Part shown: positions 9,612 to 19,026 of the stretch, piece after piece
How positions within the stretch are numbered: position 1 is the first letter of the stretch
How the letters are laid out: each line of letters starts with the position of its first letter
DNA from: Brevibacterium ihuae
GTDB taxonomy: Bacteria; Actinomycetota; Actinomycetes; Actinomycetales; Brevibacteriaceae
Direction: 5' to 3'
DNA: 64,000 bases
NCBI RefSeq assembly: GCF_900184225.1
Contig: NZ_FXWZ01000003.1
Coordinates: 62,001-126,000 of the forward strand
Notes under the pieces: model-generated
Database searches by the model: none
Told to the model about the DNA's origin: nothing
Seen by the model: the letters and a program-made list of their open reading frames with translations, nothing else
Program-made: the position numbers and the translations under genes

Positions 9612-10210
9612 CGGCGCGGCCCGGCCTCGCGGAGCAGGCGCGCGGTCTTGACGCAGTAGTCGACGCCGGTGACGAGGGTGACGACGACCGCGGCGGTCAT
9701 GACGATCCAGGCGACGACGATGACCGCGATCATCACCCCGCCCGGCAGCACCGTCGACAGCGGGAGCATGACGATGAAGAGGCCGAGCGCCACGGTCTGC
9801 AGGACGGTCTTGAGCTTGCCCCCGCGGGAGGCGGGGAGCACGACGCGCCGCACGATGACGAGGCGCATGAGGGTGATCCCGAACTCGCGGACGAGGATGA
9901 CGACCGGGATCCACCACGGGAGCACGCCGATGACGGCGAGCCCGATGAGCGCGGCGGCCATGAGCGACTTGTCGGCGATGGGATCGGCGATCTTGCCGAA
10001 GTCGGTGACGAGCCCGTAGCGCCGGGCGAGGTCGCCGTCGATCTTATCGGTGAGCATCGCGAGCCCGAACACGATGAATGCGCCGAGGCGCCACAGCGGG
10101 TCGAGCCCCTCGTGACCGAGCAGGAGGACGAGGAACACCGGGACGAGCAGGATGCGCAGGACGGTGAGCGCATTCGGCAGGTTCCACGGGCTCGGCTGCT
10201 GTTCAGTCAT
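9608..10210 (-). CDS. pgsA: CDP-diacylglycerol-glycerol-3-phosphate 3-phosphatidyltransferase
   Basis: Catalyses the committed step to phosphatidylglycerol. The 200-residue membrane protein has four to five hydrophobic segments and an intact CDP-alcohol phosphotransferase motif, DKIDGDLARR followed by G-x3-D-x3-D in FGKIADPIAD. The ATG at 10210 is used; a GTG immediately upstream is also possible. Twelve bases separate it from ftsK. In mycobacteria the same order ftsK-pgsA3-clgR-recA is found. Confidence 0.92.
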   Translation of the reverse strand: MTEQQPSPWNLPNALTVLRILLVPVFLVLLLGHEGLDPLWRLGAFIVFGLAMLTDKIDGDLARRYGLVTDFGKIADPIADKSLMAAALIGLAVIGVLPWWIPVVILVREFGITLMRLVIVRRVVLPASRGGKLKTVLQTVALGLFIVMLPLSTVLPGGVMIAVIVVAWIVMTAAVVVTLVTGVDYCVKTARLLREAGPRR

Positions 10211-10222
10211 CACCGGGTCAGC

Positions 10223-13039
10223 CTACCTGCCGGTGAGGTCCCACGCGTCCTCGCCGCCGGCCTCGACGACCTCGAGCCCGGTGTCGGGATCGAGGTCGCC
10301 GATCGTCGGCACCACCGCGGTGTCCTCGGCGTCCGCGTCGCCGTCCGCGCCTCCTGCGAGGGCGGCGCCTGCGGCTGCGGGCGCGCCGGACGGGGCGCCG
10401 GCCGGCGGCTCCTCGCCGCGGATGACGGCGAGCGTGCCGGGCAGGTCCTCGGGGGTGACGAGCACGTCGCGCGCCTTCGAGCCCTCCGAGGGACCGACGA
10501 TCCCGCGCGACTCCATGAGGTCCATGAGGCGGCCGGCCTTGGCGAATCCGACGCGGAGCTTGCGCTGGAGCATCGAGGTCGAGCCGAACTGCGTGGTGAC
10601 GACGAGCTCGGTGGCCTGGAGCAGGAGATCGAGGTCGTCGCCGATCTCCTCGTCGATCTGTTTGGCCGGCTTGTCCACCGCGACGTCCTCGCGGTAGACC
10701 GGGGTGAGCTGGCCCTTGACGTGGGAGACGACCTGCTCGATCTCGCTCTCGTTGATCCACGCCCCCTGGACGCGCATCGGCTTGGCCGCCCCCATCGGGA
10801 GGAACAGGGCGTCGCCCTGACCGATGAGCTTCTCCGCACCGGGCTGGTCGAGGACGACGCGCGAGTCGGCGAGCGAGGACGTCGCGAAGGCCAGCCGGGA
10901 GGGCACGTTGGCCTTGATGAGTCCGGTGACGACGTCGACGCTCGGACGCTGGGTGGCGAGCACCAGGTGGATGCCGGCGGCGCGGGCGAGCTGGGTGATC
11001 CGCTGGATCGAGGCCTCGACGTCGCGCGGGGCGACCATCATGAGATCGGCGAGCTCGTCGACGACCACGAGGAGGTACGGGTACGGCTGGAGCACCCGCT
11101 GCGAGCCCGGCGGCGCCTGGACGCGCCCCTCGCGCACGGCCTTGTTGAACTCCTTGACGTGCTTGAAGCCGAACTGCGCGAGGTCGTCGTAGCGGGCGTC
11201 CATCTCGCGGACGACCCATTCGAGCGCCTCGGCCGCCTTCTTCGGGTTGGTGATGATCGGGGTGATGAGATGCGGGATGCCCTCGTAGATCGTGAGCTCG
11301 ACGCGCTTGGGGTCGACGAGGATGAGGCGCACCTCGTCCGGGGTCGCGCGCATCATGATCGAGGTGATCATCGAGTTGATGAAGCTCGACTTGCCGGAGC
11401 CGGTGGCGCCGGCGACGAGGAGGTGGGGCATCTTCGACAGGTCGGCGACGACGAACCCGCCCTCGACGTCCTTGCCCACGCCGACGACCATCGGATGATC
11501 GGTGCGGCGGGCAGCCTGCGAGCGGAGCACGTCGCCGAGCGCGACGGTCTCGCGGTCGGCGTTCGGGATCTCGATGCCGATCGCCTTCTTGCCGGGGATC
11601 GGCGAGAGGATCCGGACGTCGGCGCTCGCCACCGCGTACGCGATGTTCTTGCTCAGCGCGGTGACCTTCTCGACCTTGGTGCCGGCGCCGAGCTCGACCT
11701 CGTAGCGGGTGACGGTCGGGCCGCGGGAGAACCCGGTGACCTCGGCGTCGATGTTGAACTGCTCGAGCACGTCGCGCAGCGCCTCGACCACGCGGTCGTT
11801 GGCCTCCGAGCGCTCCTTCGCCGGCGGTCCGGCGAGCAGGTAGTCCGAGGTCGGGAGCGTGTAGGTGACGTCACCGGCGAGAGTGAGCTGCTCGACGCGC
11901 TGCGGGAGCTCTCCGGTCGCCTGCGGGGCCGGGGTGGACACCGCCGGGACGGTCGCCGCGGGATCGGGCTTGCGGTCGAGGACCCGCGTGGCCTCGTCCT
12001 CCATCCCGATGTCGGCCTTGAGCTTCGCGGCCTGCTTCTCCGCCTTCGTGGGGCGGCGCTGGCCGGGCCGGGGACCCGGCTCCGCGGCGTCGACGTCGTA
12101 GAGCTCGGGCTCGGGAGTCGGCTCCGCGTCGGTCCGGTCCTCGGCACCGACCTCGGCGTCGTGGATGTAGGCCTTGTCATAGGCCCGGTCGTGCTCCTTC
12201 TCGTACTCCGGGGCGTCCTCGCTCTTCTTCTTCCGCGAGCGGCGCTTGGCGCCCATGACGGGCGTGAGGGTGCTCGTCGTCCGGTTGTCGCGCACGAGAT
12301 CGGTGTCATCGGCGCCCTCCGCGGGACCGGCGACGGAGCCGCCGACGAGCCGCGTGTAGAGGCCGTGGAGCCGCTGCGGGACGGCATTGACCGGGGTGGC
12401 GGTCATGACGAGCAGGGAGAACAGTCCGAGGAGCACGAGGAGCGGCACCGCGACGTAGACGGTGGTGGCGACGACGAGCGGCGAGGAGACGATGAAGCCG
12501 AGCGCCCCTCCCCCGTTGATCATCGCCTCGCGCGAGTGCGCGAAGCCGGGCGTGCCGGCGGCGATGTGGGCGAGTCCGGCGGCGGCGAGCACGAAGGCGA
12601 GGAGGCCGATGAGGATCCGATTGTTCCCCCGCGTGTCCTCGCCGCGGAGGAAGAGCCGCAGCGCATAGCCGAGGAGGAGCACGGGCAGCGCGAGCGCGAC
12701 GCGGCCCAGAGAGCCCTCGATGACGGCGCGCACGCCGTCGCCGAAGGCGCCCGGGATGTTCCACCACTCGAAGGCGGCGACGACGATCGCGAGGCCGACG
12801 AGGAAGAACGCGGTGCCGTCGCGCCGCGTGGGGGTGTCGTCGTCAGGGGTCTCGGTGAGCACTCTGCGGGTGCGGTTGCCTGCCATCTGCGCTGCTCCCA
12901 TCCATGCACCTGTCACCACGTTCGGGTTGGTCTCGTGTGCCCCCGCACGCCCGGTGGAGTCGGTGGACGCGCTGCGCCGCCGACGTCGGGTGCCGGTACC
13001 AGCAGCGGGGGAAGTCGTACTGGTCGCCATGATCCCCAT
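10223..13039 (-). CDS. ftsK: DNA translocase FtsK/SpoIIIE
   Basis: Septum-anchored motor that pumps chromosome ends during division and positions dif for XerCD. The 938-residue protein has an N-terminal region with about four transmembrane helices (DGTAFFLVGLAIVVAAFEWW to LVLLGLFSLLVMT), a charged linker, a motor domain with Walker A GATGSGKSS and Walker B LLVVVDELADL, and a C-terminal gamma winged helix (TSMLQRKLRVGFAKAGRLMD). An acidic tail follows. The start is ambiguous: ATG at 13039 (chosen; GGGAGGG upstream) or ATG at 13030. Confidence 0.95.
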   Translation of the reverse strand: MGIMATSTTSPAAGTGTRRRRRSASTDSTGRAGAHETNPNVVTGAWMGAAQMAGNRTRRVLTETPDDDTPTRRDGTAFFLVGLAIVVAAFEWWNIPGAFGDGVRAVIEGSLGRVALALPVLLLGYALRLFLRGEDTRGNNRILIGLLAFVLAAAGLAHIAAGTPGFAHSREAMINGGGALGFIVSSPLVVATTVYVAVPLLVLLGLFSLLVMTATPVNAVPQRLHGLYTRLVGGSVAGPAEGADDTDLVRDNRTTSTLTPVMGAKRRSRKKKSEDAPEYEKEHDRAYDKAYIHDAEVGAEDRTDAEPTPEPELYDVDAAEPGPRPGQRRPTKAEKQAAKLKADIGMEDEATRVLDRKPDPAATVPAVSTPAPQATGELPQRVEQLTLAGDVTYTLPTSDYLLAGPPAKERSEANDRVVEALRDVLEQFNIDAEVTGFSRGPTVTRYEVELGAGTKVEKVTALSKNIAYAVASADVRILSPIPGKKAIGIEIPNADRETVALGDVLRSQAARRTDHPMVVGVGKDVEGGFVVADLSKMPHLLVAGATGSGKSSFINSMITSIMMRATPDEVRLILVDPKRVELTIYEGIPHLITPIITNPKKAAEALEWVVREMDARYDDLAQFGFKHVKEFNKAVREGRVQAPPGSQRVLQPYPYLLVVVDELADLMMVAPRDVEASIQRITQLARAAGIHLVLATQRPSVDVVTGLIKANVPSRLAFATSSLADSRVVLDQPGAEKLIGQGDALFLPMGAAKPMRVQGAWINESEIEQVVSHVKGQLTPVYREDVAVDKPAKQIDEEIGDDLDLLLQATELVVTTQFGSTSMLQRKLRVGFAKAGRLMDLMESRGIVGPSEGSKARDVLVTPEDLPGTLAVIRGEEPPAGAPSGAPAAAGAALAGGADGDADAEDTAVVPTIGDLDPDTGLEVVEAGGEDAWDLTGR

Positions 13040-13119
13040 GGTACGGGGCGGGCCCTCCCGGACCCGGGATTCCCGCCCCCTGTGTGTCCCGCAGCGCCGC
13101 GATCGGCCGACGACGCGAC

Positions 13120-13159
13120 GACGCGGGGGCACCCACTGGTCGGTGAGTGCCCCCGCGTC
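13120..13159 (-). terminator. Terminator hairpin downstream of malate synthase
   Basis: A perfect 13-bp stem (GACGCGGGGGCAC pairing with GTGCCCCCGCGTC) with a 14-nt loop lies between the aceB stop and the ftsK start, both on the minus strand. Confidence 0.7.
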
Positions 13160-13191
13160 ACCTGCCTGCGCGGCAGGAGCGGCCGATCCGC

Positions 13192-14793
13192 TCAGCCGAG
13201 CAGCTCGTAGGCCGGGATGGTGAGGAAGTCGTGGTACTCCTCGGCCGTGGCCATCCGGGCGAACAGGTCCTTCGAGGTCTGCCACTGCGCGGCGTCGCCG
13301 GGCAGCTTCGCCACCTCCTCCTCGATGAGGCGGTCGACGAGCTCCTTCGTCACCGTCTCACCGGAGTCGGAGAGCGTGACGCCGAAGTGCAGCCACTGCC
13401 ACACCTGCGAGCGGGAGATCTCCGCGGTCGCCGCATCCTCCATGAGGCCGTTGATCGCAGCTGCGCCGTTGCCGCCGAGCCACGCCGCGACGTACTGGAT
13501 GCCCACCGAGATGTTGGCGCGCAGACCGGCCTCGGTGATCTCACCCGGGGTGTCCTTGACCGCGAGGAGGTCGGCGGCGGAGACGGAGACGTCCTCGCGC
13601 TTCTTCTCGATCTGGTTGGGCTTCTCGCCGAGCACCGCGGTGAACTCGGTGCGGCAGGCCTCGACCATGCCCGGGTGGGCGACCCAGGAGCCGTCGAAGC
13701 CGTCGTTCGCCTCGCGCGACTTGTCCTTCTCCACCTGGTCGAAGGCCTTAGCGTTGGCCGCCTCGTCCTTCGACGGGATGAAGGCGCTCATGCCGCCGAT
13801 CGCGTGCGCTCCGCGCTTGTGGCAGGTCCGCACGAGCAGTTCGGTGTAGGCGCGCATGAACGGCACGGTCATGGTGACCTGGGCGCGGTCCGGGAGGATC
13901 CAGTCCTCGCCCTTGGCGCGGTGGGTCTTGATGACGGAGAAGATGTAGTCCCAGCGGCCGGCGTTGAGGCCCGCGGAGTGGTCGCGGAGCTCGTAGAGGA
14001 TCTCCTCCATCTGGAACGCGGCCGGGTAGGTCTCGATGAGGCAGGTGGCCCGGATCGTGCCCTGCGGGACCCCGAGCGCGTCCTGCGCGTGGACGAACAC
14101 GTCGTTCCACAGCCGCGCCTCGAGGTAGGACTCCATCTTGGGGATGTAGAAGTAGGGGCCGCGGCCCTTCTCGATCTGCTTGATGCCGGCGGTGGCGAAG
14201 TACAGCGCGAAGTCGACGAGGGAGCCCGAGGCGATCTCGCCGTCGATGCGCATGTGCTTCTCCTCGAGGTGCCAGCCGCGCGGACGGACGACGATCGTCG
14301 GCAGCTCCTCATCGGGGCGCAGGGTGTACTCCTTGCCCTGCTCGGAGACGAAGTCGATCTCGCGGTTGACCGAGTCGAGGAGGTTGACCTGGCCGCCGAG
14401 CACGGAGTCCCAGGCGGGGGTGTTCGCGTCCTCCTGGTCGGCGAGCCAGACCTTGGCGCCGGAGTTGAGCGCGTTGATCGTCATCTTCCGGTACGTCGGG
14501 CCGGTGACCTCGACGCGGCGGTCCTCGAGCCCGGGTGCGGGCGGGGCGACCTGCCACGAGTCGTCCTCGCGGATGTGCTTGGTCTCCTCGAGGAAGTCGA
14601 GCTCCTCGCCGGCGTCGAGGCGGGCCTGGCGGTCCTTGCGGGCGGCGAGCCGCTCCTTCCGGGTGGCGGCGAACGCGCGGTGGAGCGAGACGATGAGCTC
14701 GAGCGCGGGGCGGGTGAGGACGGCTGCGTGCTCCGGCTGGATCTCGCCGGTGATCTCCAGGCCGTCGGGCAGATCGATGTTCGTGGTGGTCAT
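13192..14793 (-). CDS. aceB: Malate synthase A
   Basis: Condenses glyoxylate with acetyl-CoA to malate. The 533-residue size and motifs (VWLADQEDANTP, GPYFYIPKMESYLEARLWNDVF, ATCLIETYPAAFQMEEILYEL, LNAGRWDYIFS, GMSAFIPSKDE) identify the A isoform rather than the 720-residue G isoform typical of mycobacteria. The catalytic Asp of the family falls in the C-terminal region. No isocitrate lyase gene is visible; the neighbours are the GlcG- and GlcD-like genes, which would supply glyoxylate if the dehydrogenase accepts glycolate. A GAGGAG precedes ATG 14793. Confidence 0.96.
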   Translation of the reverse strand: MTTTNIDLPDGLEITGEIQPEHAAVLTRPALELIVSLHRAFAATRKERLAARKDRQARLDAGEELDFLEETKHIREDDSWQVAPPAPGLEDRRVEVTGPTYRKMTINALNSGAKVWLADQEDANTPAWDSVLGGQVNLLDSVNREIDFVSEQGKEYTLRPDEELPTIVVRPRGWHLEEKHMRIDGEIASGSLVDFALYFATAGIKQIEKGRGPYFYIPKMESYLEARLWNDVFVHAQDALGVPQGTIRATCLIETYPAAFQMEEILYELRDHSAGLNAGRWDYIFSVIKTHRAKGEDWILPDRAQVTMTVPFMRAYTELLVRTCHKRGAHAIGGMSAFIPSKDEAANAKAFDQVEKDKSREANDGFDGSWVAHPGMVEACRTEFTAVLGEKPNQIEKKREDVSVSAADLLAVKDTPGEITEAGLRANISVGIQYVAAWLGGNGAAAINGLMEDAATAEISRSQVWQWLHFGVTLSDSGETVTKELVDRLIEEEVAKLPGDAAQWQTSKDLFARMATAEEYHDFLTIPAYELLG

Positions 14794-14890
14794 GAGGAAC
14801 TCCTCGATATCGGATTGCTGGTGCTGTCGGATGCGGGTGGTGCGGTGGACGGCGTCGGGCCGTCCGGTGCGACGGGTGCGGGCGGCCGGG

Positions 14891-15337
14891 TCAGGCGGTC
14901 GCCGGGGGCTCGGCTCCGAGGCGTTCGAGGACGGCCGCAGCGATGACCGCGTCCTCGTCCGGCTTGCCGCCGGCGACGCCGAGGCCGCCGACGAGGGTGC
15001 CGTCGAAGACGAGCGGCACGCCGCCGGCGATGCTCGTGAGCAGTCCGCCGGTGCCGTGCTCGAGCTTCTGCGCGAGCTCGGGGTTCATGAGCGCGCTGGG
15101 CCGGCGGGTGGAGGCGGCGGTGTGCGCCTTGCGCCGGCTCGTCTCGACGCTGTGCGGCGTCATGCCGTCGGCGCGGCCGTAGGCGACGAGTCCGAGGGCG
15201 GGGTCGACGATCGTCGCGCAGGCGCGCACGCCGACCCTCTCCCCCTCCTCGATCGTCAGCGCGACGGCGCGCGCGGCGGTGTCATGGGTGATGACGGGGA
15301 CGGAGGTGTAGACGGGAGCGGTCGGGTCGACGGTCAT
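14891..15337 (-). CDS. GlcG/HbpS-family protein (DUF336)
   Basis: A 148-residue protein of the GlcG/HbpS family with the conserved core AYGRADGMTPHSVETSRRKAHTAA-type segment and the glycine-rich GGVPLVFDGTLVGGLGVAGG. Members occur in glycolate or lactate oxidase operons and in haem-binding HbpS of Streptomyces; the biochemical role is uncertain. No signal peptide is visible, so it is probably cytoplasmic. Its ATG begins directly after the glcD stop, so it is in an operon with the dehydrogenase. Confidence 0.85.
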   Translation of the reverse strand: MTVDPTAPVYTSVPVITHDTAARAVALTIEEGERVGVRACATIVDPALGLVAYGRADGMTPHSVETSRRKAHTAASTRRPSALMNPELAQKLEHGTGGLLTSIAGGVPLVFDGTLVGGLGVAGGKPDEDAVIAAAVLERLGAEPPATA

Positions 15338-16744
15338 TCAGCGTCCTTCCTGCACTTCGAAGACGGTGCCGGGGTTGAGGATACCCTGCGGGTCGAGGGC
15401 GTTCTTGATGCGATGGTTGAGCTCGAGCACGTCCGGGCCCAGGTAGTCGCCGAGCCACGGCCGCTTGAGCCGGCCCACTCCGTGCTCACCGGTGATCGTG
15501 CCGCCGAGCGACACCGCGAGGTCGATGATCTCGCCGTACGCGATGTGCGCGCGCTCGCGGGCCGCGTCGTCGGTGGGATCGAAGACGACGAGCGGGTGGG
15601 TGTTGCCGTCGCCGGCGTGGGCCATGACGGCGACGAGGACCTCGCGGTTCCGGCTGATCTCCTCGATCCCCTCGACGAGGCGGCCGAGCTCCGGGAGCGG
15701 CACGCCGCAGTCCTCGAGGAGGATCGTGCCCTTCTTCTCCACCGCCGGGATCGCGATCCGGCGGGCGGCGATGAATGCCTGGCCCTCGTCAGGATCGTCG
15801 GTGTGGTAGCACTCGGTGGCGTTGTTCGAGGTGCACGCCTCCGCGATGATCTCGATCTCGTGCTGGGCGTAGCCCGCGGGCTCGTCGGACTGCACGATGA
15901 GCATCGCCGCAGCCTCGCGGTCGAGGCCCATCCGGGTCTCGTCCTCGACCGCGTTGATCGTCGGCCGGTCCATGAACTCGAGCATCGAGGGGCGCAGCCG
16001 GCCGGTGATCCCGAGCACGGCGCTCGTCGCGTCCTCGAGGGTGCGGAAGGTGGCGACGAGGGTGCTGGGATTGCGCTTGACGTGGATGAGGCGCAGCGTC
16101 ACCTCGGTGATGATCCCGAGAGTGCCCTCGCTGCCGACGAACAGCTTGGTGAGCGACAGGCCGGCGACGTCCTTGAGGCGCGGCCCGCCGAGCGTCACGA
16201 GCCGGCCGTCGGACAGCACGACCTTCATGCCGAGGACGTAGTCGGTGGTGACCCCGTACTTCACGCAGCACAGGCCGCCGGCGTTCGTCGCGATGTTCCC
16301 GCCGATCGAGCAGAACTCGAACGAGGCCGGGTCCGGTGGGTACCACAGGCCGTGCTCGGCGGCCGCCGCCTTGACCTCGGCGTTGATCGCCCCGGGCTGC
16401 GCGACGGCGGTGAGGGTGATGGGATCGATGCGGATCTCCTTCATCCGCTCGACGGAGAGCACGATCGCGCCGTTCTGCGCGGTCGAACCGCCGGACAGTC
16501 CGGAACCGGCCCCACGCGGCACCACGGGGGTGTTCGTCGCAGCGGCGAAGCGCACGGCGGCCTGGACGTCCTCGGTGCAGGTGGCGCGGACCACGGCGAG
16601 CGGCATGCCCGCATCGGGATCGTTGGCGCGGTCCCAGCGATAGGCCTCCATCTTCACCGGATCGGTGATGACGGCCCCCTCGGGCAGCTGCGCGGCGAGC
16701 TCTTCGAGCGTCTGCGCGGTGATCGTGGCGTCCACGGTGGTCAT
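15338..16744 (-). CDS. FAD-linked D-lactate/glycolate dehydrogenase (GlcD family)
   Basis: A 468-residue flavoprotein. The N-terminal FAD_binding_4 domain has PVVPRGAGSGLSGGS and SIGGNIATNAGGLCCVKYG; the C-terminal FAD-oxidase domain has VMAHAGDGNTHP and the GTITGEHGVGRLK motif. These residues fit oxidation of a 2-hydroxy acid such as glycolate or D-lactate; the sequence does not separate the two. Iron-sulphur motifs are absent, so a GlcF-like partner, if needed, is encoded elsewhere. It is divergent from the L-lactate permease gene across 356 bp, which suggests joint control. Confidence 0.9.
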   Translation of the reverse strand: MTTVDATITAQTLEELAAQLPEGAVITDPVKMEAYRWDRANDPDAGMPLAVVRATCTEDVQAAVRFAAATNTPVVPRGAGSGLSGGSTAQNGAIVLSVERMKEIRIDPITLTAVAQPGAINAEVKAAAAEHGLWYPPDPASFEFCSIGGNIATNAGGLCCVKYGVTTDYVLGMKVVLSDGRLVTLGGPRLKDVAGLSLTKLFVGSEGTLGIITEVTLRLIHVKRNPSTLVATFRTLEDATSAVLGITGRLRPSMLEFMDRPTINAVEDETRMGLDREAAAMLIVQSDEPAGYAQHEIEIIAEACTSNNATECYHTDDPDEGQAFIAARRIAIPAVEKKGTILLEDCGVPLPELGRLVEGIEEISRNREVLVAVMAHAGDGNTHPLVVFDPTDDAARERAHIAYGEIIDLAVSLGGTITGEHGVGRLKRPWLGDYLGPDVLELNHRIKNALDPQGILNPGTVFEVQEGR

Positions 16745-17100
16745 GGCTTCCGTCCTTCCCGGGCCGTGCGGCTGCGCGGCTGAGTATGAGGTGCGACACC
16801 TTCGTCCTCCGCAATCTACAGGCTGAGGAATGAAATCGCTATTTCGCATCATGGAATCTTGGAAGGGCGCATGGTTGCTCTCCGAGATCAGTTTTTCCGC
16901 CTCGTGGAATGCCGCGCGCCCCGGAATCACGCGCGTCGTTCACATACTGCTCCCAGGAACCGCTCATCGAACGCTTGCACCGTGCGCTCGCGTCCTCTAC
17001 TGTCTCCGTGACTGGAGTCACAGACCCCGCCGGGCACAGCCGCCCGGTCGGCCTGTGACGGCCCCTCACTTCATGCGGCACCGCCGTGGACAGGAACGAC
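16745..17100. other. Divergent control region between glcD and lctP
   Basis: No gene is visible in these 356 bp. The left third is unusually AT-rich for this genome and contains, for the minus strand, a possible extended -10 TGTAGATT (16820-16813) and an inverted repeat GAAAT-cgct-ATTTC at 16832-16845. The right part holds the lctP promoter and palindrome listed separately. Confidence 0.6.
16975..17021 (+). promoter_or_regulatory. lctP promoter with operator palindrome at the transcription start
   Basis: TTGCAC (16975-16980), a 17-bp spacer and TACTGT (16998-17003) make a good sigma-70-type promoter. The palindrome GTGACT-GG-AGTCAC (17008-17021) begins four bases after the -10, where a bound repressor would block initiation. 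The IclR protein encoded downstream is one candidate ligand-binding regulator; GntR proteins also use such sites. Confidence 0.7.
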
Positions 17101-19023
17101 ATGGACAATCTCTTCGTCGCGGCGCTGCTGGCGCTCCTCCCGATCATCGTGGCCGGTGTGCTGCTGCTCGGCTTCCGGATGCCGGCCGCGATCGCCATGC
17201 CCATCAGCCTCGTCGTCGCGGCCGCGGTCGCGTTCTTCGCCTGGCAGATCGATCTCGTCACCATCGGCGCCTCGATCGTGCAGGGCATCCTCGTCGCGGT
17301 GGGCCTGCTGTGGATCGTGTTCGGCGCACTCCTCATGCTCGCCACCGTGACGAAGTCCGGCGCGATCGACACGATCCGCGCCGGCTTCATCTCCGTGTCC
17401 GCGGACCGTCGCGTGCAGGTCATCATCGTCGCCTGGCTGTTCGGCAGCTTCATCGAGGGCGCAGCCGGCTTCGGCACGCCCGCCGCCGTCGTCGCCCCGC
17501 TCATGCTCGCTCTCGGGTTCCCGGCGATCGCCGCGGTGCTCTTCGGCCTCATCATCCAGTCGACCCCGGTGAGCTTCGGCGCCGTCGGCACCCCGATGCT
17601 CACCGGCATCGGCAACGGCCTGGCCGACGAGACCGGTGCGATGTCGTCCGACGTCGCCGAGCGCGCCGGCGCGCTCGGCCTCGATCAGCTCGGATTCGTC
17701 GCCCACACCGCGAGCCAGGTCGCCATCATCCACGGCATCTGCGGCATCCTCATCCCGCTCACCCTGTGCTGCTTCATGACCGGGTTCTTCGGCAGCCGCC
17801 GCCGGTTCGCCGACGGCCTCGCCGTCGCGCCCTTCGCGATCTTCGCGGCGGTCGCGATGATCGTCCCCTACCTCCTCGTCGCGATCTTCCTCGGACCCGA
17901 GTTCCCCTCGATGATCGGCGGCCTCGTCGGCCTCCTCATCGTCGTGCCGGCCGCCCGCGCCGGCTTCCTCACCCCCAAGGACACCTGGGAGTTCGCGCCG
18001 CGCTACCGCTGGCCCGAGCGCTGGATGGGCTCGGTGAGCCCGGCCGAGGAGGCCTCCCACCTCAAGAAGCGCATGCCGCTCGTGCAGGCCTGGGCGCCGT
18101 ACCTCATCGTCGTCGTCCTGCTGCTCCTCACCCGCAACATCCCGGAGATCAAGGCGTTCCTCACCGGCCCCGCGGTCATCAAGGTCGAGGGCATCTTCGG
18201 CACGCCGATCAACCAGAACATGGACCTGCTCTACTCCCCGGGCGCGATCTTCGTCCTCGCCTCGCTCATCACGATCGTCCTCCACCGGATGAACGGCCGG
18301 CAGGTCGCCGCCTCGTGGGGACTCGCCGGCGGGCAGATCGCCGGAGCCGCCGTCGCGCTCCTGTGCTCGGTGCCGATGGTGCGCGTGTTCATCAACTCCG
18401 GCCCCGACTACAACGCCGCCGGCATGGATTCGATGCCGGTGACGCTCGCCTCGGCGGCGGCGGAGACGCTCGGTCAGAACTGGCCGCTCGCCGCACCGTT
18501 CGTCGGAGCGCTCGGCGCCTTCGTCGCCGGGTCGAACACCGTATCCAACCTCATGTTCGCGCAGTTCCAGTTCACCACCGGCGTCAACATCGGCGCGGCG
18601 TCGCCCGAGACCGTCGTCGCCGCACAGGCGGTGGGCGGAGCGGCCGGCAACATGGTCTCCGTCCACAACGTCGTCGCCGCTGCCGCGACCGTCGGACTGC
18701 TCGGCCGCGAGGGCGACCTCATCCGCAAGACGATCATCCCGATGGCGGTCTACTGCCTCACCGCGGGATCGATCGCCTACATCATGGTGTTCGGCCCCGG
18801 CCTCAACATCGGCACGATCCTGCTGGCGCTCGTCCTCATCGGTCTCGCGGTGACGTTCGTCGTCCTATCCCGCTCCGGCGGGAAGGACAACGACGAGCTC
18901 CTCCCCGTCGACGAGGCCCAGGAGCGGGCCGCGGCCGAGGTGCCGGCCGGCGCACCCGTGGCGGACCCGGCCGAGCACTCGGCCGACCACCGCCGCGACA
19001 CCGGACCCGCCGACCGCCGCTGA
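17101..19023 (+). CDS. lctP: L-lactate permease, LctP family
   Basis: A 640-residue membrane transporter with about 12-14 hydrophobic segments that imports L-lactate, and in some members D-lactate or glycolate, with protons. Family signatures are [38 protein letters not shown] and [19 protein letters not shown]. The ATG at 17101 has AGGA at the right distance; a GTG 15 bp upstream is less likely. The last 40 residues are acidic and cytoplasmic. iclR follows after 3 bp, so the two form an operon. The 640-residue length is longer than the E. coli protein (about 550) owing to an internal loop. Confidence 0.95.
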   Translation: MDNLFVAALLALLPIIVAGVLLLGFRMPAAIAMPISLVVAAAVAFFAWQIDLVTIGASIVQGILVAVGLLWIVFGALLMLATVTKSGAIDTIRAGFISVSADRRVQVIIVAWLFGSFIEGAAGFGTPAAVVAPLMLALGFPAIAAVLFGLIIQSTPVSFGAVGTPMLTGIGNGLADETGAMSSDVAERAGALGLDQLGFVAHTASQVAIIHGICGILIPLTLCCFMTGFFGSRRRFADGLAVAPFAIFAAVAMIVPYLLVAIFLGPEFPSMIGGLVGLLIVVPAARAGFLTPKDTWEFAPRYRWPERWMGSVSPAEEASHLKKRMPLVQAWAPYLIVVVLLLLTRNIPEIKAFLTGPAVIKVEGIFGTPINQNMDLLYSPGAIFVLASLITIVLHRMNGRQVAASWGLAGGQIAGAAVALLCSVPMVRVFINSGPDYNAAGMDSMPVTLASAAAETLGQNWPLAAPFVGALGAFVAGSNTVSNLMFAQFQFTTGVNIGAASPETVVAAQAVGGAAGNMVSVHNVVAAAATVGLLGREGDLIRKTIIPMAVYCLTAGSIAYIMVFGPGLNIGTILLALVLIGLAVTFVVLSRSGGKDNDELLPVDEAQERAAAEVPAGAPVADPAEHSADHRRDTGPADRR

Positions 19024-19026
19024 ACC